Shown here: positions 10,852 through 19,638 of the stretch, piece after piece
Position numbering within the stretch: the stretch's first letter is position 1
How the letters are laid out: every line of letters starts with the position of its first letter
NCBI RefSeq assembly: GCF_000517125.1
Contig: NZ_KI912155.1
Span: forward strand, 2,592,034-2,656,033
Source of the DNA: Arthrobacter sp. MA-N2
GTDB taxonomy: Bacteria; Actinomycetota; Actinomycetes; Actinomycetales; Micrococcaceae
DNA: 64,000 nucleotides
Direction: 5' to 3'
Position numbers and translations under genes: made by a program
Notes under the pieces: generated by a model
Seen by the model: only the letters and a program-made list of their open reading frames with translations
What the model was told of the DNA's origin: nothing
The model's database searches: none

Positions 10852-11505
10852 TTACTGAAGCGCGTTGAAGGTCAGCTCCACGGCGTTCAAAAACAAGGCC
10901 AGAACCGACATGCCAAGACCGGCCACGAGCAGAAGGCCGGGATGGGCCAGACCCACCACCAGCCGTCTCAGCCGTGGCCGGGAGCGCAGGAATTTCCTGG
11001 GCACCCGTGAATTGGCGGGACTCTGGCTCCAGCCACGCAGGCGGCGCAGGAACCAGGCGCAGCGGACGATAAAGGCCATCCACAGCACCGAAATGACCAG
11101 CGGGACAGCTGCCACCAGCAAGTTAAAACCCAGGGATGTCACCTCGCGCTCGGAATTGCCTGCTGCGGCCTGGACGGTGGTGGAGATCGAGGCGCTCATG
11201 ACCACTGAAACGCCCCACACGAGGAATGCAGTCACCAAGGCAAGGAATCGCACGAAGAAGTGCCCCAGCACTGATTCGTTTTGCGGTTTCAAATGCCTGC
11301 GGGGAGTCGCGTTCAGCACTGCCAGGGTGCACAGAAGCGTCGGTAGGGCGGCCATGCCGACCAACAGGTACCAACTCCACCCGGCAATATCCAGAAACTC
11401 ATCGAGGACGATTAATAGTGCCCAGAACCCGGTCCAAGCCCACCCGGCGTAGAGCGGATTCCGGACCACCCAGCCAGGGAACCCCTCGCCCCCATCCACG
11501 CTCAT
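10852..11505 (-). CDS. Hypothetical five-TM membrane protein
   Basis: A 217-residue integral membrane protein without a recognised family. Hydrophobic segments lie at about residues 22-40, 45-65, 82-105, 125-150 and 190-212. Between the last two is a strongly basic cytoplasmic-type loop rich in Arg. I chose the start at 11505 (MSVDGGEG); an upstream ATG at 11529 adds eight residues. It converges on xerD with only 10 bp between the stops and is divergent from the mutT-like gene. No function is proposed. Confidence 0.75.
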   Translation of the reverse strand: MSVDGGEGFPGWVVRNPLYAGWAWTGFWALLIVLDEFLDIAGWSWYLLVGMAALPTLLCTLAVLNATPRRHLKPQNESVLGHFFVRFLALVTAFLVWGVSVVMSASISTTVQAAAGNSEREVTSLGFNLLVAAVPLVISVLWMAFIVRCAWFLRRLRGWSQSPANSRVPRKFLRSRPRLRRLVVGLAHPGLLLVAGLGMSVLALFLNAVELTFNALQ

Positions 11506-11560
11506 GGGGCAACTGTAGCAAGGACCCACCTTCGAAGACCCACAGAGTTAGGCTTGGTCA

Positions 11561-12064
11561 ATGACTGCAGCCCATGTCACCCTCTGTTTCTTGCTCCGCG
11601 ACGGCGATGCGGGCAAGGAGGTGCTTCTTGGCCGGAAGAAGACGGGCTTTGGCACCGGGAAAATTGTGGGTGTGGGCGGGCACGTGGAGCCTGGAGAGAC
11701 AGCCGCTGAGGCGGTTTGTCGCGAGGTCGATGAGGAAATCTTCGTCCGCGTGGAGGAGAAGCATCTCATTCCGGCCGGTACCGTGGACTTTCTTTTTCCC
11801 GCCAAGGCCGAATGGAACATGTTCACCACGGTGTATCTGACCGAGCGATGGACCGGCGAACCCGCCGAAAGCGATGAAATAGCTCCACAGTGGTACCGGG
11901 TGGCCCGACTCCCGGTCGAACAGATGTGGGCCGACGCCGAACATTGGTTGCCCGCCATGATTTCCGGCCAACGCATTGCAGTTGAGGTGGTGCTCGCCGA
12001 TGACAACGAAAGCGTCGCCGAAGTGCACACCGCGGAATGGCTGGATTCGGGCGCTACTCTCTAA
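11561..12064 (+). CDS. Nudix hydrolase, MutT/8-oxo-dGTP diphosphatase-like
   Basis: A 167-residue Nudix enzyme. The canonical box reads GHVEPGETAAEAVCREVDEE, matching GX5EX7REUXEE. It starts with the MTH1/MutT-like strand AHVTLCFLLRD and the GFGTGKIVGVGG element seen in eukaryotic MTH1-like 8-oxo-purine diphosphatases. Its likely role is hydrolysis of oxidised nucleoside triphosphates; the exact substrate is inference. It is monocistronic, divergent from the membrane protein gene and separated by about 110 bp from the sigma factor gene. Confidence 0.88.
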   Translation: MTAAHVTLCFLLRDGDAGKEVLLGRKKTGFGTGKIVGVGGHVEPGETAAEAVCREVDEEIFVRVEEKHLIPAGTVDFLFPAKAEWNMFTTVYLTERWTGEPAESDEIAPQWYRVARLPVEQMWADAEHWLPAMISGQRIAVEVVLADDNESVAEVHTAEWLDSGATL

Positions 12065-12172
12065 CTCTTGAAAGATTCTCAAAAAGCTTGCAGTGAACTG
12101 TAACTTTGTCCGCCTGCCTGGAAATTACCTTCGTAGCCGGCAAATCCAGGCTCAATTTCAAAAGGGGGACCG

Positions 12173-12682
12173 ATGCTTTCAGACCGGGAGCTGGAGTTTA
12201 TTTCGCTTCATAAGGACTGTTACCCACGCGTATTCCGTTTTGTCCGGAGACGGGTGACTGATCCGGAATTGGCGCAGGAGCTCGCTGCGGACGTGTTCCG
12301 CGTGGCGTGGCAGAAATGGGACGACGCCGGAGTGCTTGAACCCGCTTGGCTATTTGCAGTGGCCCGGAACCTGCTGGGGAACGCCTACCGTAGCTACGAA
12401 CGTCAACAAGCGTTGCATTTTCGGCTGATGGAGTCAGCGAGTGCCATTGAAGCAGATGGCAAAGGCAACGAACTCGTGGAGCACGCCATGGCTGCATTGC
12501 GGGAAAAGGACCGTGACGTCCTGCAACTCGCGTATTGGGATGAGTTCTCGATCGCGGAAATCGCCGGGGTGCTGCAATGCAGCGAATCGGCCGCAAAGGT
12601 GCGCCTGCACCGCGCCCGGGAGGCCTTCCGCAAGACGATGCCGGTCCAGGCCGGGACCGCTTCACAGAAAATGGGGGCATGA
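12173..12682 (+). CDS. ECF-type RNA polymerase sigma factor
   Basis: A 169-residue group IV sigma factor. Region 2 is at about residues 15-80 (YPRVFRFVRRRV, ELAADVFRVAWQKW, WLFAVARNLLGNAYR). Region 4 is at about 105-155, with the helix-turn-helix FSIAEIAGVLQCSESAAKVRLHR split over 23 residues. A G-rich ribosome site (AAAAGGGGG) precedes the ATG. The next gene starts 2 bp after its stop and encodes a membrane-anchored protein, the arrangement expected of a sigma factor and its regulator. The regulon is unknown. Confidence 0.92.
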   Translation: MLSDRELEFISLHKDCYPRVFRFVRRRVTDPELAQELAADVFRVAWQKWDDAGVLEPAWLFAVARNLLGNAYRSYERQQALHFRLMESASAIEADGKGNELVEHAMAALREKDRDVLQLAYWDEFSIAEIAGVLQCSESAAKVRLHRAREAFRKTMPVQAGTASQKMGA

Positions 12683-12683
12683 G

Positions 12684-14183
12684 ATGGATGCCATCAAGAA
12701 CTTGATTTCCGCTACCGATCCGCTGAAAACAGATCCAGCTGCGGTCCCCGACGCCGAGACCGTACTGCGGCAAATTGTCACGGACCGTTCCGAAGCCGTT
12801 GACAAGATGCCGCCGAATGTCCGGTCCTTGGCCGATGCCAAGCGGCAGCGCGCCGTTCGCATTGCTGGATTGCTCACTATCGCTGCAGCTGCCGTAACGG
12901 CTGGTGTGCTGGTAGTTTCAAATCTGGGCACCGTAAGGGGAGCCCCCGTTCCCGCCAACTCAGGGCTTGTGACTTCGGCTGCCACCGTGACGCCTTCAGC
13001 CTCGGCAACGGCCACACCGACAGCAAGTCAGGCTCCGGCGGTCCCATGGAAGACGTTCACAGACGCAACATCGCAGGCGACCTTCGAATTGCCTGATAGC
13101 TGGACCGTGATCGAGACACCCACGATGATTGCCGGCAAAGCGTATAACAGCGTCAGCGTCCGCAACCCCGCCAACAAGCAGGTTGCCGCACTGAACCTGG
13201 TCTACGACCGGACCATTGGTGGCTGCGCCGCACCTAAGCCGGTGGCCGTCCTGGATTCAGTGGATCTGGATATCCCGCAGAAGCCCGACAAGGTCGCTGA
13301 GCTTTCCGCGCTCAAAGGTTCCGCGCTTGGTCCGTCACGTTTTACGTTCACCGTGATTACAGGAGACCGCGTTTACGGGACCGTGGCGCTTTCAGAAGAA
13401 CAGAAGCTGCCAGGAACGCCCGTGTGCCAGCAGATTAACGGCATTACCGGACCGAGTAATGTACCTTTCGTCGACTTCGGGGACGTCTGGGCGATGGCGG
13501 CCGATGGCTCCAACGCGCCGCTCGTGTTCAACTCGGTTGCGGAAGCTCGCGCGTACATGCAGACACAGGAATACCAGGACATGAAGCGGATGCTGATCTC
13601 GCTGTCACTGAAGCCAAGCAACGTGGCAACTTCGAATCTCTTCAAGAGCGACAAGGCCAACGTGCAATTCAGCCTTCCAGCCGGGTGGACAGCCAAGGAT
13701 GTCCCTGCAGGGACCGCGGACTTCCCGGCCTCGGGGATTGAGGTCGCGGATGAGTCTGGCGGGAAGGTGGCGCATCTGTACTACGGCTCCGGTGGTGGCC
13801 TCGGTGGCGCCTGCGGTCCCAATGAGCGCTACAAAATGACGGAGCTTGATACGGCCCCATCGGCCTTGAACGGCGCATGGGCGCAGTCGGCGGGTGTCCG
13901 TTTCTCATACCGCATTCTGGATCAATCCGGGGTGGGCAAGGGTCTGAGCTATGAGGTGGGTCTGGTGGACAAGTCCAGCGGTCAACTGAGCGATACGTGC
14001 CCGGAATTGATGTACACAGTGGTCAGCGGCGCTCCCAAGGGCACGCTGTCCTTCGCGGACCGGGCTAGCCAGGGGTCGGGGGCCCCGACTTTCGCCACAA
14101 TGGAGGATGCCAAGGCATACATGGGCACACCCGAGTACGCGAAATTGAAGGAAATGATCACCAGCCTGCAGCTCACGCAATAG
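12684..14183 (+). CDS. Membrane-anchored protein with duplicated ectodomain, putative sigma regulator
   Basis: A 499-residue bitopic protein. Residues 1-55 are cytosolic and polar, one TM segment lies at about 57-78 (IAGLLTIAAAAVTAGVLVV), and the rest is exported after a Ser/Thr/Ala/Pro linker. The exterior holds two similar domains: each begins with an F-LP-W-T strand (FELPDSWTV, FSLPAGWTA), contains a C-P or C-G-P segment, and ends with an A-A-M/K-Y-M-T/G-EY-K-ML/I-SL helix (ARAYMQTQEYQDMKRML, AKAYMGTPEYAKLKEMI). No zinc anti-sigma motif is present. Gene position suggests it controls the upstream sigma factor, by analogy with CU044_5270-type partners. Confidence 0.82.
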   Translation: MDAIKNLISATDPLKTDPAAVPDAETVLRQIVTDRSEAVDKMPPNVRSLADAKRQRAVRIAGLLTIAAAAVTAGVLVVSNLGTVRGAPVPANSGLVTSAATVTPSASATATPTASQAPAVPWKTFTDATSQATFELPDSWTVIETPTMIAGKAYNSVSVRNPANKQVAALNLVYDRTIGGCAAPKPVAVLDSVDLDIPQKPDKVAELSALKGSALGPSRFTFTVITGDRVYGTVALSEEQKLPGTPVCQQINGITGPSNVPFVDFGDVWAMAADGSNAPLVFNSVAEARAYMQTQEYQDMKRMLISLSLKPSNVATSNLFKSDKANVQFSLPAGWTAKDVPAGTADFPASGIEVADESGGKVAHLYYGSGGGLGGACGPNERYKMTELDTAPSALNGAWAQSAGVRFSYRILDQSGVGKGLSYEVGLVDKSSGQLSDTCPELMYTVVSGAPKGTLSFADRASQGSGAPTFATMEDAKAYMGTPEYAKLKEMITSLQLTQ

Positions 14184-14198
14184 CTTGAGTTTCGACGT

Positions 14199-14250
14199 CG
14201 GGCCGGTTAGGGAACCCTGCTCGCATGGACCCACTCAGGTGTCCGGCCCG
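14199..14250. terminator. Possible terminator between convergent genes
   Basis: CGGGCCGG at 14199-14206 pairs with CCGGCCCG at 14243-14250, extended by flanking GACG and CGTC. The loop is long (36 nt) and there is no U-tract, so this may act as a weak bidirectional terminator or merely be a structured spacer between convergent genes. Confidence 0.35.
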
Positions 14251-14269
14251 CCGTCGTACGTTCCGAAGA

Positions 14270-15421
14270 TTACGGCAGGTGCCGTTCGTCCACGCCGTTG
14301 TATTCGCTCAGGGGGCGGATGAGGGAGTTTGAGGCGGCTTGTTCCATGATGTGCGCGGTCCAGCCGGTGATGCGGCTGGCGACGAAGAGCGGGGTGAAGG
14401 TGGGGGTGTCGAAGCCCATGAGGTGGTACGTGGGTCCGGCGGGGTAGTCGAGGTTGGGTTTGATGGCTTTGGCTTCGTCCATGGCTTGTTCCAGCCCGTT
14501 GTACAAACCGAGAAGTTCCGGCCGGCCGTAGTGGGCGATCATCTTATCCAGGGCGGCCTTCATGGTGGGTACTCTTGAGTCGCCGTGTTTGTAGACGCGG
14601 TGTCCGAAGCCCATGACCTTCTTCTTTTGGGCGAGGGCGTCTTCCATCCAGGCTTTTGCGCGTGCGGCGGCGTCTTCGAGGGATTCTTCGGTGCGGATGC
14701 CGATCTCGTCGAAGGTGTGCATGACGGCTTCGTTGGCGCCGCCGTGCAGTGGTCCCTTGAGGGCACCGATGGCTCCGGTGACGGCGGAGTGCAGGTCCGA
14801 GAGGGTGGAGGTGATGACGCGGGCGGTGAAGGTCGAGGCGTTGAAGGAGTGCTCGGCGTAAAGGATCATGGAGACGTCGAAGGCTTCGACGACTTCGTCT
14901 ACGGGTTCCTCGCCGAAGGTCATCCAGAGGAAGTTCGCGGAGTAGCCCAGGTCGTCCCGGGGTTCCAGTGGTTCGATGGCGTGGCCCGCAGCACGGCGGC
15001 GGCGTTGGTCGTAGGCCACCACGGCCGGCATGGCGGCGAAGAGGTCCTTCGCTTTTGCCAGGTTGGCTTCGGGGGAGGAATCTCCTGCCAGGGGGTGCAG
15101 GGCTCCGAGCACTGACGCTGCCGTCCGGCACACGTCCATGGGGTGTCCCGTGGTGGGCAGAGTGTCGATAACCTGCTTGACCACGGCGTCAAGGGCGCGG
15201 CCGGCACGCTCGCGGGCTGAGAAATCCGCCAGTTCCTCCTGGGTGGGAAGTTCGCCATGCCAGAGCAGGTAGGCGACTTCTTCGAAGCTGCATTTGGCGG
15301 CGAGTTCCTGGACGGGGTATCCGCGGTAGAGCAGCGAGTTGGTCTCGGGGTTGACCTTGGAGATCGCGGTGTAGTCGACCACGACGCCGGCCAGGCCCTT
15401 CTTGATCTCTTCAGCTGCCAT
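14270..15421 (-). CDS. prpC: Citrate synthase / 2-methylcitrate synthase
   Basis: A 383-residue citrate synthase of the short PrpC/bifunctional type. It condenses oxaloacetate with acetyl-CoA or propionyl-CoA. Conserved active-site segments are present: LHGGANEAV, MGFGHRVYKHGD (catalytic His) and the Asp region near FDTPTFTPLFVASR. The N-terminus KKGLAGVVVDYTAIS-K is typical of PrpC-like enzymes annotated as bifunctional in actinobacteria. prpB and prpD are not beside it, so primary citrate synthase activity cannot be excluded. It lies just downstream of the two-component genes on the same strand. Confidence 0.9.
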   Translation of the reverse strand: MAAEEIKKGLAGVVVDYTAISKVNPETNSLLYRGYPVQELAAKCSFEEVAYLLWHGELPTQEELADFSARERAGRALDAVVKQVIDTLPTTGHPMDVCRTAASVLGALHPLAGDSSPEANLAKAKDLFAAMPAVVAYDQRRRRAAGHAIEPLEPRDDLGYSANFLWMTFGEEPVDEVVEAFDVSMILYAEHSFNASTFTARVITSTLSDLHSAVTGAIGALKGPLHGGANEAVMHTFDEIGIRTEESLEDAAARAKAWMEDALAQKKKVMGFGHRVYKHGDSRVPTMKAALDKMIAHYGRPELLGLYNGLEQAMDEAKAIKPNLDYPAGPTYHLMGFDTPTFTPLFVASRITGWTAHIMEQAASNSLIRPLSEYNGVDERHLP

Positions 15422-15574
15422 GCCGGACTCCTTCGTTCATCGGCAAACGCTCCGGAATAGCCGGAACGCTTGCATCCCCTGATCGTTTCCAGCGTACGCT
15501 CTGCACCACATCCACTGCATCACGGCTGGCTTGGAACTCGCTGTGGTCCGCTGTTTGGGTGTCTGTTTGGACGG

Positions 15575-16288
15575 CTAGCTCCGATTCCAGCGATACTCGT
15601 TCTCCGGGCGCCCAGGGGCGCCATACCGCGGATTTCTGGTGACCATCCCGGCGTCGGCCAGGTACTCGAGATAGCGGCGCGCGGTGACCCGGGACATTCC
15701 CAAGGCTACGGTTGCCTCGCTCGCAGACACGGCCCGGCCAAGGCCCGCGAGAAGGTCCTTGACGGACTCCAAGCTGTTGGCGGAAAGGCCCTTGGGCAGT
15801 GGGAGTTCAGTGGGCGCACGGAGGCTGGCGAACGCCTGATCCACATCGCTTTGCGAAGCGCCACTGGCTCGCGACCCGGACGCCGGCGCGGCAAGTTGCT
15901 CGCGGAACATGCGGTAGCTGGCGAGCTTGTCCGCAAACGTTGCGAAAGTGAACGGCTTTATCAGGTATTGGACCACACCGATTGACACTGCGCTGCGCAC
16001 AATATTCACTTCCCTGACGGCTGTGATGGCAATGATGTCGGCGAGCAGCCCCGCAGCGCGCATCCGGCGGGCAACATCCAGGCCATGAAGGTCCGGTAAG
16101 TTCATGTCCAGCAGGACAAGGTCCACGGGCTGTCCTGCAGCAGCGAAATCGTTGAGTAGCCGGAGGGCCGATTGCCCGTCCGGCGCCGTTCCAGCAACAG
16201 TGAAACCGTCAATCCGGCCGATGTAGACGCCATGGGCATCAGCGGCTATAGGTTCGTCCTCGACAACGAGGACGCGTATTTCGGTCAT
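15575..16288 (-). CDS. CitB/DcuR-family response regulator
   Basis: A 237-residue response regulator. The receiver domain spans residues 4-120; the phospho-acceptor is Asp61 in LLDMNLPDL, with the acidic pair in VVEDEP and Lys in LIKPF. The C-terminal helix-turn-helix (ATVALGMSRVTARRYLEYL) is the type found in CitB, DpiA and DcuR, which control citrate or C4-dicarboxylate genes. It overlaps the kinase gene by 4 bp. The divergent dctA gene is the probable target. Confidence 0.92.
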   Translation of the reverse strand: MTEIRVLVVEDEPIAADAHGVYIGRIDGFTVAGTAPDGQSALRLLNDFAAAGQPVDLVLLDMNLPDLHGLDVARRMRAAGLLADIIAITAVREVNIVRSAVSIGVVQYLIKPFTFATFADKLASYRMFREQLAAPASGSRASGASQSDVDQAFASLRAPTELPLPKGLSANSLESVKDLLAGLGRAVSASEATVALGMSRVTARRYLEYLADAGMVTRNPRYGAPGRPENEYRWNRS

Positions 16289-17952
16289 TCGGCTTCTTTC
16301 CTGAAGTCCCCAGCGGGGATCACCACCCGGAACAACGCTCCGCCCAAGGCGCTCATGGATTCGCTGATGGACAGCGTACCGCCAAGCCGCTTCACTGCTT
16401 GCCGCACCAAGGCCAGACCAACACCGCGGGAGGGAGCTGCCTGCCCGGCGCTTTGGCCAATGCCCGCCGCTTTGGTGCTATATCCGTACTGCCAGACATC
16501 GTCCACGATACGGGGATCGATGCCGTTGCCGGAATCTGCAACCGTGAATGTGGTTCCTTCAGGTCCGGACCCGATGCCCAGTTCCACTTTCCGTGGCGGG
16601 GGAGCGGCAGCCGCAGCGTCGAGGGCGTTGTCCAGCAGGTTGCCCAAGATCGTCACCAGGTCCTGGACGGCCAAACCCTGGAGACCGTCCCCGCCGGACA
16701 CCGTGACCGTGAGTTCTGCTCCGCGTTCGTGCGCCTCGGCCGTCTTCCCCATGATCAGCGCGCTGAGGACAGGCTCGTCCACTGATGCCACAAGGTGGTC
16801 CGTCAGCTGTTGGCTCAGTTCAAGGTCCTTGGTGGCAAAATCCAGAGCGTCAGCACTACGCCCGAGCTCCATGAGGGAAACGATGGTGTGAAGACGGTTG
16901 GCGTGTTCGTGCGTCTGTGCCCGCAAGGCGTCGGACAGGGTCTTCATGGTTTCCAGTTCGCTGCCCAGGGACTCGATTTCCGTCCTGTCCCGAAGCGTGG
17001 CGACGGTCCCGAACACGGCAGGCCGCTGCCGACCCCTCATTCCAGGCGGACCCACTGCCGGTGCTTGGTTCACCACCAGGATGCGCGAGCCGCTGAGGTG
17101 GATTTCGTCGTGCGCCGTCCGGCCGGATTCGAAGAGGCTGTTGAGGCTCGGTTCCAAGGGAAGATCCGAAAGGCGCGGGGGCGCCCCTGCGACGGGATCG
17201 ACGTCGGACCGTTCCAGTCCCAGCAGCTCCGCGGCTTGGTCGTTGTACATGACTACCCTGCCGCCTGTGTCGATGAGGACCACGCCTTCGCGGACCGAAT
17301 GGAGGACGGACTCGTAGTAGGCGAACAATTGCGCCAATTGTTCCGGCCCCCAGCCCCGGGTGACGGAGCGCAGGTATCGGCCCAGCAACCACGAGGCCAG
17401 GGAGCCTCCTGCGAGCATGGCCAGGGAGATGGCGATGATGGCGGGGAGCCGCGCCGACACGGCGACGTCCACGGTCCGCACCGTGACGCCCGCGGCCACG
17501 AGGGCCCGAACCGCGCCGGATGAATCCTCCACCGGAACGATCGTTCGTACCGACGGGCCGAGGGTGCCGGCCGTAACCTCGGTGAACGTCTGGCCGTGCA
17601 AGGCAGGATCAATGGTGCCGATGTAGGGCTTGCCGATTTCGTCGGGATTCGCATGGGTCCAGCGGGTCCGGTCCGGCGCCATGATGGTGATGAAGTCGGC
17701 GTGGGCATTGGCCATCACCACTAGGGCGTATGGCTGCAGGGCGGCGGAAGGATTCGGAGTGCCGGCTGCTTGTAGCACGAGGGGATTGGCTGCAATCGCA
17801 GCGGCAACAGCCTGCATGCGCTGGCCGGCGTCGTTGTAGGCCCGGTCCCTGGCGTCCACAAAGGCCGCCGTACCGACAACGGCGGTGAGCGCCAGGACGA
17901 ACAGGAGGTTCGCCACAAAGAGTCTCCGGGCAATGCTCCAGCGTCGGATCAC
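16285..17952 (-). CDS. CitA/DcuS-family sensor histidine kinase
   Basis: A 555-residue kinase. TM1 is at about residues 10-32, an extracytoplasmic sensing domain of about 140 residues follows (CitA/DcuS-type PAS), then TM2 (AIIAISLAMLAGGSLASWLL), a cytoplasmic PAS domain (VLIDTGGRVVMYNDQAAELLG), the phospho-acceptor box HEHANRLHTIVSLMELG and a HATPase domain (NLLDNALDAA). I chose the GTG at 17952 because AAGGAGG precedes it by five bases; a TTG 42 bp upstream is the longer alternative. It should sense citrate or C4-dicarboxylates outside the cell and drive the adjacent regulator. Confidence 0.9.
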   Translation of the reverse strand: MIRRWSIARRLFVANLLFVLALTAVVGTAAFVDARDRAYNDAGQRMQAVAAAIAANPLVLQAAGTPNPSAALQPYALVVMANAHADFITIMAPDRTRWTHANPDEIGKPYIGTIDPALHGQTFTEVTAGTLGPSVRTIVPVEDSSGAVRALVAAGVTVRTVDVAVSARLPAIIAISLAMLAGGSLASWLLGRYLRSVTRGWGPEQLAQLFAYYESVLHSVREGVVLIDTGGRVVMYNDQAAELLGLERSDVDPVAGAPPRLSDLPLEPSLNSLFESGRTAHDEIHLSGSRILVVNQAPAVGPPGMRGRQRPAVFGTVATLRDRTEIESLGSELETMKTLSDALRAQTHEHANRLHTIVSLMELGRSADALDFATKDLELSQQLTDHLVASVDEPVLSALIMGKTAEAHERGAELTVTVSGGDGLQGLAVQDLVTILGNLLDNALDAAAAAPPPRKVELGIGSGPEGTTFTVADSGNGIDPRIVDDVWQYGYSTKAAGIGQSAGQAAPSRGVGLALVRQAVKRLGGTLSISESMSALGGALFRVVIPAGDFRKEAE

Positions 17953-17995
17953 GCGCTCCTCCTTCGGCGAGTTCTGTGACCAATATGAACGCAAC

Positions 17996-18011
17996 AGTGA
18001 TGCATGTCACG
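17996..18011. promoter_or_regulatory. CRP/GlxR-like palindrome upstream of dctA
   Basis: GTGA-TGCATG-TCAC at 17997-18010 matches the half-sites and six-base spacing of the CRP/GlxR consensus (TGTGA N6 TCACA), with the outermost bases differing. It lies in the 149-bp gap between the divergent kinase and dctA genes, 91 bp upstream of the dctA ATG. Binding by a cAMP receptor protein is inference. Confidence 0.45.
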
Positions 18012-18101
18012 CTGCCCCCAATGATGGATATCACAGCAGAGCGACGCAGGGACATTGCAGGAACCACGGCGCTTTCCAGAGTATCTAAAAGGAGCAAAGC
18101 C

Positions 18102-19427
18102 ATGACCTCTCAAAGAGGAGAGATTGCACCCGCCAAGGCCGGGCGCAAGGGGCTGGACAAGTCGCATTACCTTTATATGGCCGTGATCGCCGCAGTTGTG
18201 CTGGGCGCCGTCGTAGGCCTGATGTTCCCTGAAGTCGGTAAATCCCTCAAGCCACTGGGTGACGGCTTCATCAAACTGATCAAGATGATGATCGCCCCGG
18301 TCATCTTCTGCACCATCGTCCTGGGGATCGGCTCCATCGCCAAGGCAGCAACAGTTGGCAAGGTGGGCGGACTTGCCCTGATCTACTTCCTGGTGATGTC
18401 CACCTTCGCCCTTGCCATCGGGCTGGTAGTAGGCAACATCATCCATCCGGGCGAGGGACTGAAGCTCGTCCCGTACAACCCCAACACCCCCACCTCCACG
18501 AACAGCACCGCTGACTTCCTGCTGGGCATCATCCCGGGCGACATCCCCGTCCTGCCCACGCTCCTGGCCGCCATTCTCGTGGGCTTCGCGCTGCAGCGCA
18601 TGGGCTCCCAGGGCCAGCCGGTGCTCAAAGCCATCCAGCACGGCCAGGCCTTGGTCTTCCGCATCCTCATCATGATCATGTGGCTGGCACCCGTCGGCGC
18701 CTTCGGAGCGATCGCCGCCGTGGTCGGTGCTACCGGAGTAAAGGCTATCTTCGGAATGTTCACCCTGATGGTCGCCTTCTACATCACCTGTGCATTGTTC
18801 ATCGTTGTGGTGCTAGGCACTTTGCTCCGGGTCGTGGCTGGCGTCAGCATCTTCCAACTGATGAAGTACCTCGCTCGCGAGTACCTGCTCATCTTCTCCA
18901 CATCTTCCTCGGAAGCAGCACTGCCGCGGCTCATCGCCAAGATGGAGCACTTGGGTGTTTCCAAGCCGGTTGTAGGTGTCACGGTGCCTACCGGTTACTC
19001 CTTCAACCTGGATGGAACGGCCATCTACCTGACCATGGCCTCGCTGTTCGTCGCCAACGCCATGGGTATCCCGCTGGACCTCGGAGCCCAGGTATCGCTG
19101 CTGGTCTTCATGATCATCGCATCCAAGGGAGCAGCCGGAGTTTCCGGTGCAGGCTTGGCCACCCTCGCAGCAGGCCTGCAGGCGCACCGGCCCGAGCTTT
19201 TGGGCGGCGTCGGCATGATCGTAGGTATCGACCGCTTCATGTCCGAGGCCCGGGCGCTGACCAACTTCACCGGCAACGCAGTCGCCACAGTGCTGATCGG
19301 CACGTGGGTCAAGGAAATCGACCGTCAGCAGGTCACAGACGTCCTGTCCGGCACCAAGCCGTTCGACGAGCTGACCATGATCAGCCACCATGGCGACGTC
19401 GAGTCTAAGGAAGTTGTGGCCGCTTAG
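18102..19427 (+). CDS. dctA: C4-dicarboxylate transporter DctA
   Basis: A 441-residue secondary transporter of the DAACS (glutamate/dicarboxylate) family for Na+- or H+-coupled uptake of succinate, fumarate and malate. About eight TM helices and two re-entrant loops are expected. The serine-rich hairpin SSSEAALPRLIAKME and the NLDGTAIYL motif are intact, as is FIKLIKMMIAPVIFCTIVLG. The ATG at 18102 is preceded by AAAAGGAG; upstream in-frame codons add 42 unlikely residues. It is divergent from the CitA/CitB-like system that probably induces it. Confidence 0.94.
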   Translation: MTSQRGEIAPAKAGRKGLDKSHYLYMAVIAAVVLGAVVGLMFPEVGKSLKPLGDGFIKLIKMMIAPVIFCTIVLGIGSIAKAATVGKVGGLALIYFLVMSTFALAIGLVVGNIIHPGEGLKLVPYNPNTPTSTNSTADFLLGIIPGDIPVLPTLLAAILVGFALQRMGSQGQPVLKAIQHGQALVFRILIMIMWLAPVGAFGAIAAVVGATGVKAIFGMFTLMVAFYITCALFIVVVLGTLLRVVAGVSIFQLMKYLAREYLLIFSTSSSEAALPRLIAKMEHLGVSKPVVGVTVPTGYSFNLDGTAIYLTMASLFVANAMGIPLDLGAQVSLLVFMIIASKGAAGVSGAGLATLAAGLQAHRPELLGGVGMIVGIDRFMSEARALTNFTGNAVATVLIGTWVKEIDRQQVTDVLSGTKPFDELTMISHHGDVESKEVVAA

Positions 19428-19451
19428 CGAGGCACGCAATCCGGACCCTTC

Positions 19452-19497
19452 AACGCTGGTAGGGCAGGCCCCCAAGGCCTGCCCTGCCAGCGTTTTG
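19452..19497 (+). terminator. Rho-independent terminator of dctA
   Basis: A long inverted repeat (AACGCTGGTAGGGCAGGCC at 19452-19470 pairing with 19476-19494, one mismatch-like shift) with a five-base loop, followed by TTTT overlapping the stem end. It begins 24 bp after the dctA stop. Confidence 0.85.
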
Positions 19498-19514
19498 GCT
19501 GGCGTTTATCTAGA

Positions 19515-19537
19515 ACCTTCTACCTCAACTAGAAGGT
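19515..19537. promoter_or_regulatory. Inverted repeat resembling a MerR-type operator upstream of parA
   Basis: ACCTTCTA at 19515-19522 and TAGAAGGT at 19530-19537 are perfect reverse complements around a seven-base centre, CCTCAAC. It lies about 100 bp upstream of the parA start. The ACCTTC-GAAGGT arms resemble MerR-family sites such as CueR's. No -35/-10 pair with the usual long spacer could be fixed, so the assignment is tentative; it could instead be a minor hairpin following the dctA terminator. Confidence 0.3.
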
Positions 19538-19638
19538 AAAGGCTCAAATTTCGGGGAATGTCAAGTTCCGCAGAATGCCGTGTCGGGCGCTGTAGCCTAG
19601 GTGGGGAGCAGTGCTGATGCTGGAGACAGCAGCAGGAA

